A DNA stretch of 6,831 nucleotides from Synergistaceae bacterium (lineage in GTDB: Bacteria; Synergistota; Synergistia; Synergistales; Aminobacteriaceae). Made by a program: the position numbers and the translations under genes. The notes beneath the pieces were generated by a model. That model worked only from the letters and a program-made list of their open reading frames with translations. It was not told where the DNA came from and did not search any database. The DNA is taken from positions 1-6,831 of the forward strand of contig JAISWV010000339.1 of assembly GCA_031270755.1 (NCBI GenBank), in the 5' to 3' direction. Positions within the stretch are counted from its first letter, which is position 1, and every line of letters starts with the position of its first letter. This document shows, piece after piece, positions 5,104 to 6,831 of this stretch.

Positions 5104-5850
5104 TCAATTTGTAATCAGGGCTCTGAGTGCGGTTATCGCCTTGCCGTGGATTTGGGAGACTCGCGATTCCGTCACGCCCAGTATGCGGCCTATTTCTTTC
5201 AAGGTCAATCCTTCATAATAATAAAAGGAAATCACCTGCATTTCCCGCTCCGGCAATTGCAAAAGCGCTTGCGAAATACGATCGATTTCGTCTTGGTTCT
5301 CCAGCGCCGAAGTGACTTCATCCTCGTCGCCGGCGAGAACCCCCTCGAGATTTACGTCGCTGTCCTCCAGAGCGACGACTTCGTCCAGGGAGACGATGTA
5401 ACTGCGGCTGGCCAGCTCCAAGGTCTCCCGATAAACTTTTTCGTCGACACCCATTTCCCGCATAACCCATTCGTCATGCAGTTTGCCTCTGTCCTGCAGC
5501 ACCTTTTCGATGGCTCTGTTCAATTTTTGCAATTTTTCGCGGCCTGTTCTGGAGATCCAGTCATATTTGCGCAATTCGTCGAGAACTGCCCCGCGGATCC
5601 GCGGCACCGCGAAAGTCTGGAAGGAAAAACCCTTGGAAATGTCAAATCTCTCGACGGCGTCCAGCAGACCAAAAACCCCAAAACTCAAAAGATCTTCGAA
5701 ATCGAGCCCTGAAGGTGCGGAAACCGCCATTCTGCCGACCACATATTTTATGAGAGGGAGGTATCTTTGTACAATGCGTTCCTTGTGCTCCGCCGTCGGG
5801 TTCTTGCCGTATTCGCGCCAAAGTTCGGCATCAGGTATCTCAAGCCCCAA
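5104..5850 (-). CDS. fliA: FliA/WhiG-type RNA polymerase sigma factor (sigma-28)
   Basis: 248 residues, the usual length for sigma-28. Region 2 spans about 29-99 (LPLIKYVVGRMA, DLLSFGVFGLLDAVERFD, FQTFAVPRIRGAVLDELR), with the -10 recognition and core-binding helices. Region 3 is about 104-175. Region 4 is about 194-244, with the helix-turn-helix LTLKEIGRILGVTESRVSQI that contacts the -35 element. It directs RNA polymerase to late flagellar and chemotaxis promoters and is normally restrained by FlgM, whose gene is not in the window. The start is TTG at 5850, supported by GGGAGGGA 6 nt upstream. The cheD stop is 16 nt upstream and fapA follows after about 40 nt, so these genes are very likely one operon. 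Other sigma-70 subfamilies are unlikely because of the context and the region 2/4 wording. Confidence 0.95.
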   Translation of the reverse strand: MGLEIPDAELWREYGKNPTAEHKERIVQRYLPLIKYVVGRMAVSAPSGLDFEDLLSFGVFGLLDAVERFDISKGFSFQTFAVPRIRGAVLDELRKYDWISRTGREKLQKLNRAIEKVLQDRGKLHDEWVMREMGVDEKVYRETLELASRSYIVSLDEVVALEDSDVNLEGVLAGDEDEVTSALENQDEIDRISQALLQLPEREMQVISFYYYEGLTLKEIGRILGVTESRVSQIHGKAITALRALITN

Positions 5851-5856
5851 GGATTG

Positions 5857-5864
5857 TCCCTCCC
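5857..5864 (-). promoter_or_regulatory. Strong ribosome-binding site before the TTG start of fliA
   Basis: GGGAGGGA on the minus strand, 6 nt upstream of the TTG at 5850 and immediately past the cheD stop (5867-5869). A rare start codon paired with a strong site may set the amount of the sigma factor at the level of translation. Confidence 0.6.
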
Positions 5865-5866
5865 GC

Positions 5867-6355
5867 CTATATTTCCGTTTTACCCTTACCCAGCGTTTTG
5901 ATTGTCAACATCCATGTCGTCGTCGAAAACTCCACCGTCCTGCCTTTGTTTCCTCCCGTGTCGGATGCCACCAGAGGAATCCCCGCTTTCGTCAACATGG
6001 CCGTCGTCTCTTTGACATTGCGCGAGCCTACGGATAAAAAGTCGGTGGCGACGTCCGGCACGGCAAACATCTGAGCGCCGCCCGCGATCTTCGCCTTCAT
6101 CCGGGCTTTCGAGGCGCCCTTTTTGATCATCTCGTCTATAACGCTGGGAACGGCGGTGTCCGCAAACTTCCCCACTTTTTCAGCCGCTTTGATCCCACGG
6201 CTGTCAGGCAGCATAATATGGGCCATACCTGCGATCTTCGCAACAGAGTCGAAAATAACCAACCCAATGCAGGACCCCAATCCAAGAGTTATCAACTTCG
6301 CCGGAGCGCTGACCACGATAAGGTCGGCCATACCCACATGATAGGCATTTTCCAT
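5867..6355 (-). CDS. cheD: Chemoreceptor glutamine deamidase CheD
   Basis: 162 residues, the normal family length. It hydrolyses the side-chain amide of selected glutamines in chemoreceptors and binds CheC, linking receptor modification to CheY-P level. The catalytic triad known from Thermotoga CheD (Thr, Cys, His) is present as T23, C29 (in GLGSCIGLVIFD) and H46 (in MAHIMLP), with exactly the same 6- and 17-residue spacings. Other conserved parts are VGMADL at 7-12, the GGAQMF segment near 92-97 and the DTGGNKGRTV loop near 131-140. The ATG at 6355 lies 2 nt after the cheC stop and has no good ribosome-binding site of its own, so translation is probably coupled to cheC. The sigma factor gene follows immediately. 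Confidence 0.96.
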   Translation of the reverse strand: MENAYHVGMADLIVVSAPAKLITLGLGSCIGLVIFDSVAKIAGMAHIMLPDSRGIKAAEKVGKFADTAVPSVIDEMIKKGASKARMKAKIAGGAQMFAVPDVATDFLSVGSRNVKETTAMLTKAGIPLVASDTGGNKGRTVEFSTTTWMLTIKTLGKGKTEI

Positions 6356-6357
6356 AT

Positions 6358-6831
6358 CTACAGTACCTGCAGCTTTCTCAAAAGAAGCTCGAGGGCGTTG
6401 GGGTCCGGCAACATGACAATATTGCCGGAAATTTTCCTGTTGCCCTTCTCGGCTCCCGCGATTCGAAGTTCTGTATTGACGACCAGGGCCATATCTCCCA
6501 TCTGTCCAAAAATAGAAGCCACCACATCCAAAATAGAGGCCAACATGTCATGAGCGACACCCGGGACGGAAATTTGATGCCGCGTTCCGATCAGCATGTT
6601 GATGGCGTTCAGAAACGAACTCAAAATGATATTGCCTACCTCAGACAGGGCACTGTCCAGCATCTCCTGCTCCAAATCCTTTGGAAGAGAGTCTCCAAAT
6701 TGTTCCCGCAGCAAAAGATCCACCATCAATGCGGAATCTTCTTCATCTTGGATAAAAATCAAACTGCATGCAAACTCGCCCAACGAGCGGACAAAAACAG
6801 CTGCTACCGTGGAATCCGGGTCTCCGTAATA
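6358..6831 (-). CDS. cheC: CheY-P phosphatase CheC (5' end outside window)
   Basis: The frame remains open to the last base of the window, giving 157 C-terminal residues of a protein usually about 200 long; the start lies outside. A TTG at 6783 is only an internal codon, because upstream residues (DPDSTVAAVFVRSLGEF) continue the CheC pattern. In the visible part the second phosphatase signature [S/D]-x3-E-x2-N-x22-P is intact: S60, E64, N67 and P90 (SALSEVGN ... SVPG). The first E/N site, expected near the N-terminus, is beyond the edge. CheC removes phosphate from CheY-P and, when bound to CheD, modulates receptor deamidation. It overlaps no gene and is followed 2 nt later by cheD, the conserved cheC-cheD pair. 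Confidence 0.94.
   Translation of the reverse strand, partial: YYGDPDSTVAAVFVRSLGEFACSLIFIQDEEDSALMVDLLLREQFGDSLPKDLEQEMLDSALSEVGNIILSSFLNAINMLIGTRHQISVPGVAHDMLASILDVVASIFGQMGDMALVVNTELRIAGAEKGNRKISGNIVMLPDPNALELLLRKLQVL

Noticed and set aside
6103..6124. GGGC/GCCC hairpin followed by T5 on the plus strand
   Set aside because: It lies antisense inside cheD, has only a 4-bp stem with a 9-nt loop, and no plus-strand gene precedes it.

Overview
The window looks like the tail of a chemotaxis/flagellar operon from a flagellated bacterium, most likely a diderm relative of the Synergistota or Negativicutes. That placement is an inference from gene order (cheC-cheD-sigma28-fapA, as in Firmicutes-type fla/che operons) and from an S1-domain gene next to a DUF501 gene. 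No marker in the window proves the phylum. Eight of the nine genes are on the minus strand, so transcription runs from high to low coordinates.

Right part (6831 down to about 3100): a 5'-truncated cheC, then cheD 2 nt behind it, then a FliA/WhiG-type sigma factor with a TTG start and a strong ribosome-binding site just past the cheD stop, then a FapA (DUF342) protein, then a small charged coiled-coil protein of unknown function. CheC (CheY-P phosphatase) and CheD (receptor glutamine deamidase) form the adaptation module. The sigma factor would transcribe late flagellar and chemotaxis genes. FapA sits where SwrB follows sigD in Bacillus.

Middle (3061 down to about 1357): two genes I do not recognise, of 182 and 191 codons, with GTG and TTG starts chosen from their ribosome-binding sites. 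After a 116-nt gap comes a small YabR-like S1 RNA-binding protein.

Left part (1344 down to 1): a DUF501-family gene whose first codons contain what looks like a complete intrinsic terminator, then about 510 bp without a convincing gene, then the 3' end of a convergent plus-strand gene with a PEGA-like C-terminus. The 510-bp gap holds two inverted REP-like elements (GTAG plus a 19-nt palindrome each, a BIME-like pair) and a perfect 14-bp tandem duplication.

I found no clear new defence or mobile system. The points most worth following up are the terminator inside the DUF501 reading frame, the BIME-like repeat pair, and the three unknown genes behind fapA.
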